A DNA stretch of 64,000 nt from Epiperipatus broadwayi (GCA_028023455.1 JAQFVV010000050.1:432001-496000), one strand, 5' to 3'. Counted from the first letter of the stretch, positions 46,311-57,706 are shown. Made by a program: numbers and translations. Notes: generated from the sequence alone by a model not told the origin.

Positions 46311-47640
46311 ATACTAACATGTATCTTATTCTTAGCTATTAAATGTATTTGAAAAACTTTAAATGCAGATTGAATTTTTTGAAAATATTTAACATTTGTA
46401 TTTTTATATAAAGTTAAATCTAAATTAATTTTCTTTCCTCGTTTTTCCCCCCATATCAGAAATATTTATGAGAATAAGAAATATTTAAATATTTAAATTG
46501 TTTGATGAACTCACACACGCACAAATTAAGGATTTAACAAATGAAAAGAGAAATGTTAATATCTTTGGACAGTTAACTGTTTCCACACATAAATGGGTAA
46601 AAAGACATTTAAACCTGACATCTTAATCCATAAATTATTAAAGAAACTTGAACGAAAAAAAAAAGAGAGAAAAAATCGATAAACATATAAAAATATAAAT
46701 AGCTATTAAAGAAAATCAATTATTTCTTTTAATTACACGTTTCTTTTTCTTAAAAGTGAATATTGATTACGAAAAAAAAAAAGTATACATTTTACATTTA
46801 AGATGTATCTAAAATAAAATGTTTTTTATTTCTTATAATTGCTTTTTTTCACATATTATTATTATTATAAATAGTAATTGTTTTTCTACTTAGCCATCTG
46901 TTATATTGTGTGTGTGGTTTTTGAATTTTTTTGTAATCTGCGATTTAAACATGTTTCTCTGCTACCTATCTATATGGTTTTTCACTTTTTACTCAATTTG
47001 TTTTTTAAATTATATTTCACTTTTTTAATCATTCAATATATTCTTGTATTTTTTTAATTTTCTTTATATCTCCTTTGTGTTTTATTGATCATCACATTGC
47101 TATATATAATACATTTTACATTTAAATTTTAAACTTTTTTTTTGTATCTGAATTTTACTTTCTTTTCTATTTTCTAATCTCACCTTTTCTTTTTTTATTT
47201 ATATTCTCTATAACTTTTAATTATTTAGTTTTCTATTAATCAATGTTATTTTTTTGTTTTTATTACAGTATTTGCAGTTATTTTCTTTTGAGCTATTTTT
47301 TGTTTTGATGATTGTTTTTTTATTGATATCTAAAGTGCTTTTCATCATTAATCAAAAATCCTTCTAGAGACTTCTTACTTCTCTTTATTCTTCAAATACT
47401 CATAAATAATTTTTCTTAAGTTTATCTGTCATTTATTATTCCTTTTTATATTTTCAGATGATTCAAACATATCTCTACAAATTCATGTATTTCTACATAT
47501 CTAAAACAATTTGATTTCTATTTTTAATTTTTTTATAAATATTTTTGTTTACTTATTTTTTAAAAACTCGATATTTCTAGTATTTATTTATCCAATCCAA
47601 TTTCTATCATTTTTTTGCCAATTTCAAAATCATTTTTACT
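46311..47640. other. Non-coding, strongly T-rich stretch
   Basis: From about 46830 the plus strand is very T-rich (runs of T, ATT, TTTC). No frame or repeat unit recognised. Confidence 0.5.
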
Positions 47641-47774
47641 CTTATCCAATAATGGATATTTCTATAGTGTAATTTTCACTACATCTCACCAAGGTAGGGA
47701 CTGGTTTCTATCCACATTTAACACTTTGTGGAGGGATGTAACCATAAACTTATGACCAAAGACATGTGAAAAAA

Positions 47775-47840
47775 ATCTATGATATCCAAGATTCACATTT
47801 CATGCTGAACCAGCCCTCATCAATTAGTCCAGGCTACAAT
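47775..47840 (-). ncRNA. Hammerhead ribozyme-like motif, family 1
   Basis: Minus strand: GGACTAA, TTGATGA (first base C changed), GGGCT-GGTTC-AGCAT, GAAA (47801-47798), TGTGA, ATC, TTGG. CTAA/TTGG forms stem I and ATC is the NUH site. Confidence 0.5.
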
Positions 47841-47992
47841 ATCTTACATATATCTTTATCAATGTTCAATATATATATATATATATATATATTAAAATAC
47901 GAGATATTTTTATTTATTTTATATATATATATATATATAGCAAATTACTAGTTTAAGTGACAAATGTCAAAGTGTTGTCACATGTGTAAAAG

Positions 47993-48060
47993 ACTGTGGT
48001 CTAATCCAATTGATGATTGTTGATTCAGCATGAAATGTGCAACTGGGGGATCATAGACTT
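47993..48060 (+). ncRNA. Hammerhead-like motif, family 1 (decayed)
   Basis: ATCCAA, TTGATGA (48010-48016), TTGTT-GATTC-AGCAT, GAAA (48032-48035), TGTGCAAC, TGGGGGATCATAG. Box 1 has the same C-to-T change as its inverted partner. Confidence 0.4.
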
Positions 48061-48205
48061 TTTTTCACATATGTTTAAGATTACATCCCTCAACAAGGTA
48101 TTAAAAGAGTATAGAAACAAGTACTACCTTGCAAGAGAACTACAGAAATATTGTTCATTATTGGGTAATCTCTAGTCTAATGAATGACTAACAAAAATTA
48201 TTAAT

Positions 48206-48472
48206 ATACATTTTTATTCTTTTTACTCTTTATATACAATATACTTTATATACTTATATGATTATTTTTTAATTGCAATATCACTTTTGCATGTAATATT
48301 ATTCTCTATTTAATTTATTTGTTTAGCTATGTAAACCATTCTAAATGTTTCCTTCCCTTTACCGTTCACTCACATACTTAACAATATCAAACTTATTTTA
48401 TTATTCCTTGCCAAACTGTTTATTTTTACTAGTGCTTTAATATTTTAAAAGTTACATTTGAAATTTAATACC

Positions 48473-48509
<37 letters not shown>

Positions 48510-48528
48510 TATATATATATATATATAT
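48206..48528. other. Non-coding stretch ending in (AT)n
   Basis: AT-rich, finishing with (AT)n at 48478-48528, broken by TTAAAT. Confidence 0.6.
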
Positions 48529-49978
48529 TGTAACGTTTATTTATATACGTTACAAATATATTGGCATTTGGTAAAAGCTAAAAAAGTAAATTTAGATTTT
48601 TTTTTGATTAGTATAATTTTTGTTAAAACGTGCAATGAAGGTTAAAATTGTCATTCTTATTTTTTTTTATCTAATTGGAAAGAATAAATGACATACAGAT
48701 TACTAATCCAGATAAATTAAAAGAATTCCAAAAGTATAAGCTAAAAGAAAAATATTTTAGCTAATTAAAGATGGAAGAATAATGCTAAAAAAAAAGAGAA
48801 CTTTGTAACTTAAATTTAAGAGAGAGTGTATAAGATTATTATCTTATACGCTGATAAAAAGACAAAAGAGTGCGCAGAAGTTCCAAAAATGGAGCGCAAT
48901 ATAAAAAGGAGATGACAACTTCAATCTGGGTCTTCTCTTTTACTTCTAGTTACATCTCTGAAAGTTGGAGGCTTCCACGAGCATAACCTGTGGCAAGAAA
49001 TATACTTCTACACAGGTATGCCCCTTGCTGTACCAAGCTGTCACGCAAGCATGGAAACGGGACTTGTGAAGACCGCTTTTTGCAATAAAAGGGTCACTAC
49101 AACCGTGCCTTTTCTCCAGCTATAGAACGGAACAATAATGGAAGACGCCAGCAGGAGAGACTAATGGAAATTCTCATGATCTGGGATCCCATAAACCTAC
49201 ATGAACTTACCGGTAAGTTAAGAGTAAATTTTCCTGATAGTGACTTAAAAGTTTGCAAACAATTATTTATCTAAGCTTAGACTACCATCCTGATATAGAC
49301 TTTTCTTTTCGTATTCAAGAGACTTTCTAATAAAGAAATTTATACAAGATCTTGGGACATTATTAAATCACTTTAATTGCTTAATCTCACTGTTTTTGTT
49401 AATCGATTCAGTATCTGGATTAGTGTGTGTGTACTTTCCTGTGTAGTTAATATGTAATTTAACTTATAAATATTTTAGTTTGATAGAATAAAAGAGATTT
49501 TACTTTTATCAACCTTTTCATTGTGCGTTATTGATAATGGTTATTATTTTTTATTATTAAATCTATTAGTAAATAAGATTTAAAAATGTAATTTACCTTT
49601 GCCAATATGTTTCAATACGCCCAGGACTAATAATCGTAAAAATCATTAATTCTCATTACGGTAGAATTACTGCCCCTTAAAAAAAAAATATAATAAAAAT
49701 CTTTTTATTTTTTGTTGTTTTACAACTTGCGAGAGGTGCTGGCGACATATTTCAGCGGATTCTTAGGAATTCTGGCGCCCATAGTAAATAAAATTAAAAG
49801 TTGATTTTGTCAATAGCACAATTCGTAACAATTAATAGGCTGAAGTTGATCAGGAAAAATAGCTGTGTTTTTAGAATAGAAATACAACTTTCTTTTTTCT
49901 TTTGATACAGCTTGATCAACTTACGCTCAAATATAAATTTGAGGCGTATAAGGGCCTAGAAATAAGAAAAACGTTACA
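48529..49978 (+). mobile_element. Solo LTR, 1450 bp, with target-site duplication
   Basis: Starts TGTAACGTTT and ends with its exact complement AAACGTTACA (49969-49978), so it is TG...CA-bounded. ATAT flanks both sides (48525-48528, 49979-49982), though the surroundings are (AT)n. A central stretch (48850-49250) is GC-richer, with a TATA box (48899-48909), a good splice-donor look-alike CCGGTAAGTTAAG (49211-49223) and AATAAAAGAG (49488). The first 26 bases form an 8-bp stem hairpin. Ends and hairpin resemble the element at 52553-57706. An inner CGTAACA at 49824-49830 is a less likely end. Confidence 0.65.
48899..48909 (+). promoter_or_regulatory. TATA box of the solo LTR
   Basis: ATATAAAAAGG, followed about 30 bp on by a pyrimidine-rich CTTCAATCTGGGTCTTCTC. 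Same type of box as in the 2.2-kb LTRs. Confidence 0.5.
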
Positions 49979-49982
49979 ATAT

Positions 49983-50367
49983 ATATATATAACAAATTAT
50001 ACTTTTACAATAACTGAAGGGAGCTTGAAAGTCTGGGTTCAAATACCCTATGTTACATCTAGACTCCAGGTATACAAAGTATACTTGTATTTAAAATATT
50101 ATAAATTCCACCTGTATCTACCATTCCTCTTCTGTGTACTTAAATGGACAAGGTCTTACACATTAGGGATCAATGTGAATTAAAGTCAATGTGGGCATGA
50201 CAATATATTGGCTCTAATAAAGGATTTGGGCATTCCATTATCAGATTTTCAATGGTATATAAATGGCTGAAGAATTGGTTGGTTGAATAGATTGAAACAT
50301 GTCCATTAAAGTGTGAAGATTTGGTATCTTAATATAAATTGAGCATTGATTATATACATGTGAAGAT
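49983..50367. other. Non-coding stretch
   Basis: (AT)n then a worn SINE-like piece (50020-50120: AGTCTGGGTTCAAATACCC is B-box-like). No gene. Confidence 0.4.
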
Positions 50368-50435
50368 GGTAATCTGGATCAACTGATGAGTGCTGAATCA
50401 GCATGAAATAAGGATAATGAAGATCATTTATCCTT
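50368..50435 (+). ncRNA. Hammerhead ribozyme-like motif, family 1
   Basis: GGATCAA, CTGATGA (50383-50389), GTGCT-GAATC-AGCAT, GAAA (50405-50408), TAAGGATAATGAAGATC. Core and stem II are intact; the stem I partner strand is worn (GAAGATC against GGATCAA). Confidence 0.5.
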
Positions 50436-50559
50436 TTCACAGGTGTGTGGTCATGTGATCGGCTGCATAAAATAGAGCAGATGGCTGAAGGAAGCTTGAA
50501 GGTCAATGTTCTATTCTTCTATATTAAATAACAAGAAGGAAAAGTTTACTTTTAGATTT

Positions 50560-51010
50560 TTTGGATAATATTTCTTGCATGCATAATGAAAGAAATATCA
50601 CTATTTTCAACTATTATCTATTCATTGCAAAATGAAGACTCTACTAAAGTAATTCAGTTTCCAGTAAATTTCCTTATTTCATTTATCCAACAAAAATGCA
50701 GCCTTTATCTATGTCCTGTACAATCTCCTGGTCTCTATTTAAACTTTGAATACCTATCTATTACCAAATCATATACCAACATGTCCAGACCTGTTATGTT
50801 TCAGTCTCTTATTTTTTTTCAATGATGTCCATAATTCTTGTTTATTCTCTCAATCACTTTGTTACTGCCAACATATATATATCTTTCCATTTTTTGTTCT
50901 ATGGTCTGAAATCTCTGTATTGCTTTTCTGTTATATGACCAAGTCTCAGATCCATGTGTAAAGACTATTAAAATATATCTTCTAAAAACCTTTCTTTATA
51001 AACCAAGGCA
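50560..51010 (-). pseudogene. RTE-type retrotransposon, 3' coding fragment
   Basis: On the minus strand about 50985-50560: IVFTHGSETWSYNRKAIQRF, QKMERYI, then (frameshifted) RPGDCTGHR and INEIRKFTGN. These match in order the C-terminal part of the RTE at 20665-20400 (GSETRVYNRRAIQRLQ...). No RT catalytic block is present. Confidence 0.7.
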
Positions 51011-51387
51011 TTTTCTTGCATAATATTAAGAAATGTTACAAATAATTATCAAATAGGACTAAAGATAAATACTAAAAAAATAGACTAAAATAATGTTAAA
51101 TAGTTTTTTACAGAAGAAAGAAAAAAGATAACAAATTGTAACATTTGGATTTATGAATGTCAAATGTAGTCACAGTCACAATTTTGACATGGTCCACTGT
51201 AGAGGAATACATTAATGATTATCCCTAATCATTTATTACATTAAATATTTAAACTTCAATTAAAAATAATATATCTTTTTTTAATTAAACACCCACATGC
51301 AAAATAATTAAACTTCATTCCTCTTTTTCCATCAATTTCCATTCCATCACTCATCTTGGAACACATGAGTGAAAACACTTTGAAAGT

Positions 51388-51455
51388 CAAATGAGCTCAA
51401 ATATACTTTCATGTTGAACTAGCACTTTTCAGTTTTCCCAGGTCACAATCTTTAA
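51388..51455 (-). ncRNA. Hammerhead-like motif, family 1 (decayed)
   Basis: Minus strand: GGGAAAA, CTGAAAA, GTGCT-AGTTC-AACAT, GAAA, GTATAT, TTGAG. Box 1 has lost its G. Confidence 0.35.
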
Positions 51456-51651
51456 CTGATATTTAAAGTTTATATCTGAGTTAGGGATAATCTTTACTTT
51501 AATAAATGGTTAGTAATAACCAATAATATATTTATCTAGAGTGGATCATATAAAAGTTGTGGGTGGAGTATGTTTGACATTTGTAAATCAAAATGTAACA
51601 GTTTACTATTGATAAATACTAAATATATGATAAAGATATATGTGACTGATT

Positions 51652-51705
51652 GGGACTGGACCAACTGATGAGTGCTGGCTCAGCACACAATGTATTTTGG
51701 GTGAC
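51652..51705 (+). ncRNA. Hammerhead ribozyme-like motif, family 1
   Basis: GGACCAA, CTGATGA (51665-51671), GTGCT-GGCTC-AGCAC (five Watson-Crick pairs), ACAA in place of GAAA (51687-51690), TGTATT, TTGGGT. Stem I and II are good but the GAAA box is mutated. Confidence 0.45.
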
Positions 51706-51720
51706 ATTGGCAGAATGGAG

Positions 51721-52261
51721 GCTATCAAATATATCTATAAAAATGACAACTAACAATACTTTGTTCAGGTTACTAATGCAGTGGGAAATGTAATAACAAT
51801 TAAAATATTATAGCCTTGCTTAATCAAAATAGCAAAAACCAATCTCAAGCATGAAAATGCAAATTCATTATTAACACAATAAGTAGCACTAACAAATGAG
51901 GAATAATTTCTAAATACAATAAATACATATTTATTTTTACATGTAGTGGAATCAAAAACAGAGTAACCTTCCATGAGCTTCCAATATAAAAGCATAAACT
52001 ATTTTCATTTTAATAGAAAACCACTAGAATAAAGTAGCCATTTACTCCTAAAGTTTCAGATTATAATAATAATATTCTGTCAAATTAAAAAGTTAAAAGT
52101 AAATTGATAAACAGATATAATCATTGCATTATTAAATAATTTTCAAGCAATCAATTTAATAATGCCATGTTTACATCTGGATTGAATTTGACATTCATTC
52201 TTAATTCCAGAGATTCACCAGAAAACCATCTGAAGTTTTAAAAAAACAGCCTCTTTATTCT
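51721..52261. other. Non-coding stretch
   Basis: No features recognised; the frame 51765-51995 (minus) has no family resemblance. Confidence 0.5.
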
Positions 52262-52548
52262 CAGAGATTTTCCTATACATCATATGATCACCATTCTTTA
52301 TGCTTACACAAACTGTTTACACAGAGGCTAAACTCTTCATACTGTAGCATCACTCAGTTGAAGTCAAAGTAATCAATGGATGCAAGAAGGTTTGTGCATA
52401 AAATCCCTATCTAATGCCTATTTATCCAATATCTCAAGACTAGTTTCTAGCTCATGACTTTCATCAGTGAGGAACTCTGGATCTGAGAACACTGTACCTT
52501 GATCTTAGGATCCTAATTATCCATTGATTACTCTGGCTTGCACTGATT
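52262..52548. repeat. Family 2 element, one arm
   Basis: CATCATATGATCACCATTCT, TTTACACAGAGGCTAAACTC, TCAATGGATGCAAGAAGGTT and CTAATGCCTATTTATCCAAT match the arms of 30168-30931, including the part missing from that element's left arm. It ends where the LTR element begins. Confidence 0.7.
52431..52476 (-). ncRNA. Hammerhead-like motif, family 2
   Basis: Minus strand: TTCCTCA, CTGATGA (52467-52461), A-AGTCATGAGCT-A, GAAA (52447-52444), CTA, GTC, TTGAGA. CTCA pairs with TGAG after one extra T. Core boxes and GTC site are intact. Confidence 0.45.
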
Positions 52549-53026
52549 ATATTGTAACGAGCACAGACGTTCGTTACATTGTTTTTTTTTTATTTATTAA
52601 ACATGAAAGTAAATTAAAAAGTTCGCATTTAAAAATTTTCTTTAAGAATTAAAAATTGAAATTAAATATCTTAAACTTGTATATATTAAATTGCACAGAT
52701 AATGAAAAATTATTAAAATAAAACTTTATTAAAGAAAAAGTATTTTAAAAATAAATTTTAAAAAGATTTGGAAATAAAATTATATCTTTAAATTTATCTT
52801 TAAATATATCTTTGATTTGGAAAACAGGTTAATTAATCAGAAATGGAAATGATAAATTTAATTAGTCAAATGTAAAACAGCCTTGGGCATTTAAATGTAA
52901 AAACATCGGTCAGATAGGAAAACAATAGAAACTTTTAGCAAATGAAATAAATCCATTGGGAAATTGGACCTCAACGAAAAGGATCATCACATCGATGACG
53001 TAATGTAAATGCAATCCTTCAAATGA

Positions 53027-53036
53027 ATATAAAAGG
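53027..53036 (+). promoter_or_regulatory. TATA box of the 5' LTR
   Basis: ATATAAAAGG; a CRE-like TGACGTAA lies 32 bp upstream (52996-53003). In the 3' LTR the CRE-like site reads TGACATAA. Confidence 0.5.
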
Positions 53037-53423
53037 ACATGGTTGAAAATTATTGGTAATTGATTATTACGATGTGACTAGATGTATTAGTACGGAGTTG
53101 GAGGTGAAGGGATTGACAGACACACTGTCAATTCTTTCAGCTGTTAAAGAAAAGAGAAATGAACGATCGTTTCCTACATTGAGGACCAACTGAACTAAAA
53201 AACCTCCGAATGAATAAATAAAACAACGGCTAAATGGATACCAATCTTAGGACGGCATGGGAATTCACGTTCATGGCAAGCAACGGATAAAGATGGACTG
53301 TTTTAAACCGTAAGAACTTTATAAATAATGAACATTAAATTAAAACTTTCCATATTTAAATGATTGCAATATTATCCTATCTGACCAACTTAATTTATTA
53401 ATAATGTTATTTGATGTATTTCC

Positions 53424-53454
<31 letters not shown>

Positions 53455-53493
53455 TTAAAATCATTTCCATTTATATTATTTATTTTTTGTTCT

Positions 53494-53838
53494 TTAAGTT
53501 TTATCATGATTTTTGTTTTTCGTTAAATTAATTATATAAATGTTAAACTTAAGTCGGGCGTGAATGGCTGTATAGATTTGTAAAGTTATATTAGGGGAGG
53601 GTAATCTTAGGTTATTTGTTTCGTTGTTAAATTGGGTCAATGGATTGGATATATTGATGTAGTTAGTAGATGTAGTCGGAGATTCGCTACTGGCAGAATC
53701 GTTTATATATACGCCGCACTCACCCGTTTGCCTATGGAAGGAATTATAAGACGGAGAACGCAGTTCCTTTCTATGGAGTTTTTTTTTATTGTTCTTCTCG
53801 TTAGATAGATGTAATATTCCTATCTGATTGAGAGTCAA
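53494..53838 (-). other. Antisense open frame in the 5' LTR (unrecognised)
   Basis: 114 codons, Asn/Ser/Thr-rich, no recognisable domain. The twin at 56435-56779 differs by one residue (Arg to Cys, a CpG transition), no more than expected from the youth of the LTRs. Probably fortuitous. Confidence 0.2.
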
Positions 53839-54772
53839 TGTCTTTTCTTAATCTTTTTGGTGCTGCCGTATTCCGAATTACATTGAATACATCGATATAT
53901 CAGATGGATTGATGCCAGTTTGACTGCGAATTTTAGCCTAAGGTTAAATAGGGATAGAATGTTTATTTTCAAAAGCAAATTTATGTAGTCTATTCATACT
54001 CGATCCTAAATAAAAATGCATTAAATTTAAGTTGTTTATAGATGCTTGCATGGATTGGTTATCGGTTAAGTATGTTTTGGGTTTTCATATTTGATCGGAA
54101 TATATAGACATTCGATAAATAATGATACCTTACGGTGAGTATCTAAAATGTATTTATTCGGATGTCTTTTAAGTCATTGGTGACAATGCAAGTATCTTAT
54201 GGTGAATACTATTGGGTTACTTATAAATTTCCCTCTGCAATTGCCAGTATCAATGATTTTATATTTTGATCGTTTATGTTTACTTTGGAATGTTTTTAAC
54301 CGTGTAATCTATGTAACCGATCTATAGCAACATATTAAAACAAGCTTTTATAATCCCATCTGTGCGAACTTAATTAAAATGTAAACTTATAATATAATAG
54401 AAATTAAAATGTAAATTAAAATCTAAGGTAAAGTTAAAAATAATGTTAAATGTTAAAATGTAAAACTAATACTAAAATAATTTTAAATCTTATATATATG
54501 TGCATAAATAAATGTTTGTATGTTAATTACTGGCAGTGGCTTATTTTATTCTTTTTTATACATACTCTTAGATTATATTATTAAATCTCTGCTATTCCAC
54601 TGAGCTAGTGACATGGGCTAACGACCGGAATCAAAATCAAAAAAAAAAAAAAAATTTTTTTTTTTTTGGACTTACGTATCTGCCTACTTTATAAATTTTT
54701 CTAAGTTCAAATGCCTAGATGGCGCCCTGTAGTGCAGTTTACGTTAAGTGCTATTCTCCGGATCGTTACAAC

Positions 54773-54790
54773 TGGCGAACCAACTCGGGC
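54773..54790 (+). other. Primer-binding-site candidate
   Basis: TGGCGAACCAACTCGGGC begins two bases after the 5' LTR. A TGG start (complement of tRNA CCA) at this spacing is what an LTR retrotransposon needs. I cannot name the tRNA. Confidence 0.5.
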
Positions 54791-55494
54791 CGATCTTTAA
54801 TAAACCACAAATACCCTGAGCAAATTTTGTCAAAATGAAATATTTTATCTGGTTACATAAGTCGTATACTTTAAATCTTATAAAAGCACTGCCAGAAGAA
54901 ATTGCACATATATATTAAACACAAAAAAAAAATTTTTAAACTAATTTTTGTTAAAAAAAAAAAGTCAAAGGTTGCAATAAATATGTTTTTTTTGTTGTTG
55001 ATATATATTATGCTTTAACGTGTATAGGCGCGCACAGCCACGTAAGTTTATGATCGAAATGTGGTACCTTATGATGAGTACTGTTGGGAATTTACTTCAG
55101 TGTAATCCTATTTAAGCATTTTAATCAGTTATAAATAAGTTGGTGGTATTTATAATTGTGCTGCAAATATACACGTATATATCCATTATCTTTCAAAATA
55201 TATTTACTTCAATGCAACCTTCTTAAATAAATAATTTATAAAATAACTTGCTTGTCATGCCGTGTGTAAAAATAAAATGTATAAAATAAAATAGAACTCT
55301 TGTGGGGAGGGGTGTAAACGTAAGTGGTCCTTAGGTAAGCGATAGTCAACATTTTTCTTTTTGTATATAGTCTTTTTGTAAAATTATTAACCGGATGTTT
55401 CGTAAATGTCTTCGTCAATCATGTACCGTAATTACTAACCCTAAGTAAAATATATTTTTTTTTTGATCATTTTTTTTAAGCAACTTTACTGATA
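54791..55494 (+). other. Interior of the LTR element
   Basis: About 700 bp, AT-rich, with no frame over 60 codons. The minus frame 55236-55418 shows no retroviral-type motif. Its last 50 bases are T-rich, not a polypurine tract, so a deletion probably removed the original 3' interior. Confidence 0.5.
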
Positions 55495-56364
55495 TGTAAC
55501 GAGCACAGACGTTCGTTACATTGTTTTTTTTTTATTTATTAAACATGAAAGTAAATTAAAAAGTTCGCATTTAAAAATTTTCTTTAAGAATTAAAAATTG
55601 AAATTAAATATCTTAAACTCGTATATATTAAATTGCACAGATAATGAAAAATTATTAAAATAAAACCTTATTAAAGAAAAAGTATTTTAAAAATAAATTT
55701 TAAAAAGATTTGGAAATAAAATTATATCTTTAAATTTATCTTTAAATATATCTTTGATTTGGAAAACAGGTTAATTAATCAGAAATGGAAATGATAAATT
55801 TAATTAGTCAAATGTAAACCAGCCTTGGGCATTTAAATGTAAAAACATCGGTCAGATAGGAAAACAATAGAAACTTTTAGCAAATGAAATAAATCCATTG
55901 GGAAATCGGACCTCAATGAAAAGGATCATAACATCGATGACATAATGTAAATGCAATCCTTCAAATGAATATAAAAGGACATGAATGAAAATTATTGGTA
56001 ATTGATTATTACAATGTGACTAGATGTATTAGTACGGAGTTGGAGGTGAAGGGATTGACAGACACACTGTCAATTCTTTCAGCTGTTAAAGAAAAGAGAA
56101 ATGAACGATCGTTTCCTACATTGAGGACCAACTGAACTAAAAAACCTCCGAATGAATAAATAAAACAACGGCTAAATGGATACCAATCTTAGGACGGCGT
56201 GGGAATTCACATTCATGGCAAGCAACGGATAAAGATGGACTGTTTTAAACCGTAAGAACTTTATAAATAATGAACATTAAATTAAAACTTTCCATATTTA
56301 AATGATTGCAATATTATCCTATCTGACCAACTTAATTTATTAATAATGTTATTTGATGTATTTC

Positions 56365-56395
<31 letters not shown>

Positions 56396-57706
56396 TTAAA
56401 ATCATTTCCATTTATATTATTTATTTTTTGTTCTTTAAGTTTTATCATGGTTTTTGTTTTTCGTTAAATTAATTATATAAATGTTAAACTTAAGTCGGGC
56501 GTGAATGGCTGTATAGATTTGTAAAGTTATATTAGGGGAGGGTAATCTTAGGTTATTTGTTTCATTGTTAAATTGGGTCAATGGATTGGATATATTGATG
56601 TAGTTAGTAGATGTAGTCGGAGATTCGCTACTGGCAGAATCGTTTATATATACGCCGCACTCACCCGTTTGCCTATGGAAGGAATTATAAGATGGAGAAC
56701 ACAGTTCCTTTCTATGGAGTTTTTTTTTATTGTTCTTCTCGTTAGATAGATGTAATATTCCTATCTGATTGAGAGTCAATGTCTTTTCTTAATCTTTTTG
56801 GTGCTGCCGTATTCCGAATTACATTGAATACATCGATATATCAGATGGATTGATGCCAGTTTGACTGCGAATTTTAGCCTAAGGTTAAATAGGGATAGAA
56901 TGTTTATTTTCAAAAGCAAATTTATGTAGTCTATTCATACTCGATCCTAAATAAAAATGCATTAAATTTAAGTTGTTTATAGATGCTTGCATGGATTGGT
57001 TATCGGTTAAGTATGTTTTGGGCTTTCATATTTGATCGGAATATATAGACATTCGATAAATAATGATACCTTATGGTGAGTATCTAAAATGTATTTATTC
57101 GGATGTCTTTTAAGTCATTGGTGACAATGCAAGTATCTTATGGTGAATACTATTGGGTTACTTATAAATTTCCCTCTGCAATTGCCAGTATCAATGATTT
57201 TATATTTTGATCGTTTATGTTTACTTTGGAATGTTTTTAACAGTGTAATCTATGTAACTGATCTATAGCAACATATTAAAACAAACTTTTATAATCCCAT
57301 CTGTGTGAACTTAATTAAAATGTAAACTTATAATATAATAGAAATTAAAATGTAAATTAAAATCTAAGGTAAAGTTAAAAATAATGTTAAATGTTAAAAT
57401 GTAAAACTAATACTAAAATAATTTTAAATCTTATATATATTTGCATAAATAAATGTTTGTATGTTAATTACTGGCAGTGGCTTATTTTATTCTTTTTTAT
57501 ATATACTCTTAGATTATATTATTAAATCTCTGCTATTCCACTGAGCTAGTGACATGGGCTAACGACCGGAATCAAAATCAAAAAAAAAAAAATTTTTTTT
57601 TTTGGACTTACATATCTGCCTACTTTATAAATTTTTCTAGGTTCAAATGCCTAGATGGCGCCCTGTAGTGCAGTTTACGTTAAGTGCTATTCTCCGTATC
57701 GTTACA
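55495..57706 (+). repeat. 3' LTR
   Basis: 2212 bp, same landmarks as the 5' LTR (hairpin start, TATA box at 55969-55978, (AT)n 56369-56394, TCGTTACA end). About half of the differences from its partner are C/T or G/A changes at CpG sites, mostly with the CpG lost here. Confidence 0.8.

Larger units (their letters stand above)
47645..48205. repeat. Family 1 foldback unit with two inverted hammerheads
   Basis: Left half (47645-47865) and right half (47945-48205) are inverted copies: TATAGTGTAATTTTCACTAC...GGGACTGGTTTCTATCC against ATAGAAACAAG...GAGAACTACAGAAATA. Two (AT)n tracts lie in the middle. Each half carries a hammerhead-like segment, facing each other's complement. It shares its outer ends with 45785-46310. 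Confidence 0.7.
51388..51720. repeat. Family 1 units, inverted pair
   Basis: A minus unit (hammerhead at 51455-51388) is followed by a plus unit whose body (51500-51650: TTTGACATTTGTAAATCAAA, AACAGTTTACTATTGATAAA) precedes the hammerhead at 51652. Body order equals 62570-62735. Confidence 0.6.
52553..54770 (+). repeat. 5' LTR
   Basis: 2218 bp, TG...CA. The first 26 bases are TGTAACGA, ten bases, TCGTTACA, i.e. a perfect 8-bp hairpin whose second arm is repeated at the LTR's very end. It holds a TATA box (53027-53036), a donor-like CCGTAAGAAC (53308-53317), an (AT)n (53431-53456) and an antisense open frame. Near the end is CTAGATGGCGCCCTGTAG. Confidence 0.8.

Noticed and set aside
46830-47640. 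T-rich tract as coding on the minus strand
   Set aside because: Stops are frequent in all minus frames and no motif stands out; composition alone.
48529-49830. Shorter LTR ending at CGTAACA (49830)
   Set aside because: Its right flank (ATTA) does not match the left ATAT, and its end pairs less well with TGTAACGTTT than the end at 49978.
53494-53838. Antisense LTR frame as a real gene
   Set aside because: No domain, AT-rich biased composition, and conservation is explained by the recent origin of the two LTRs.
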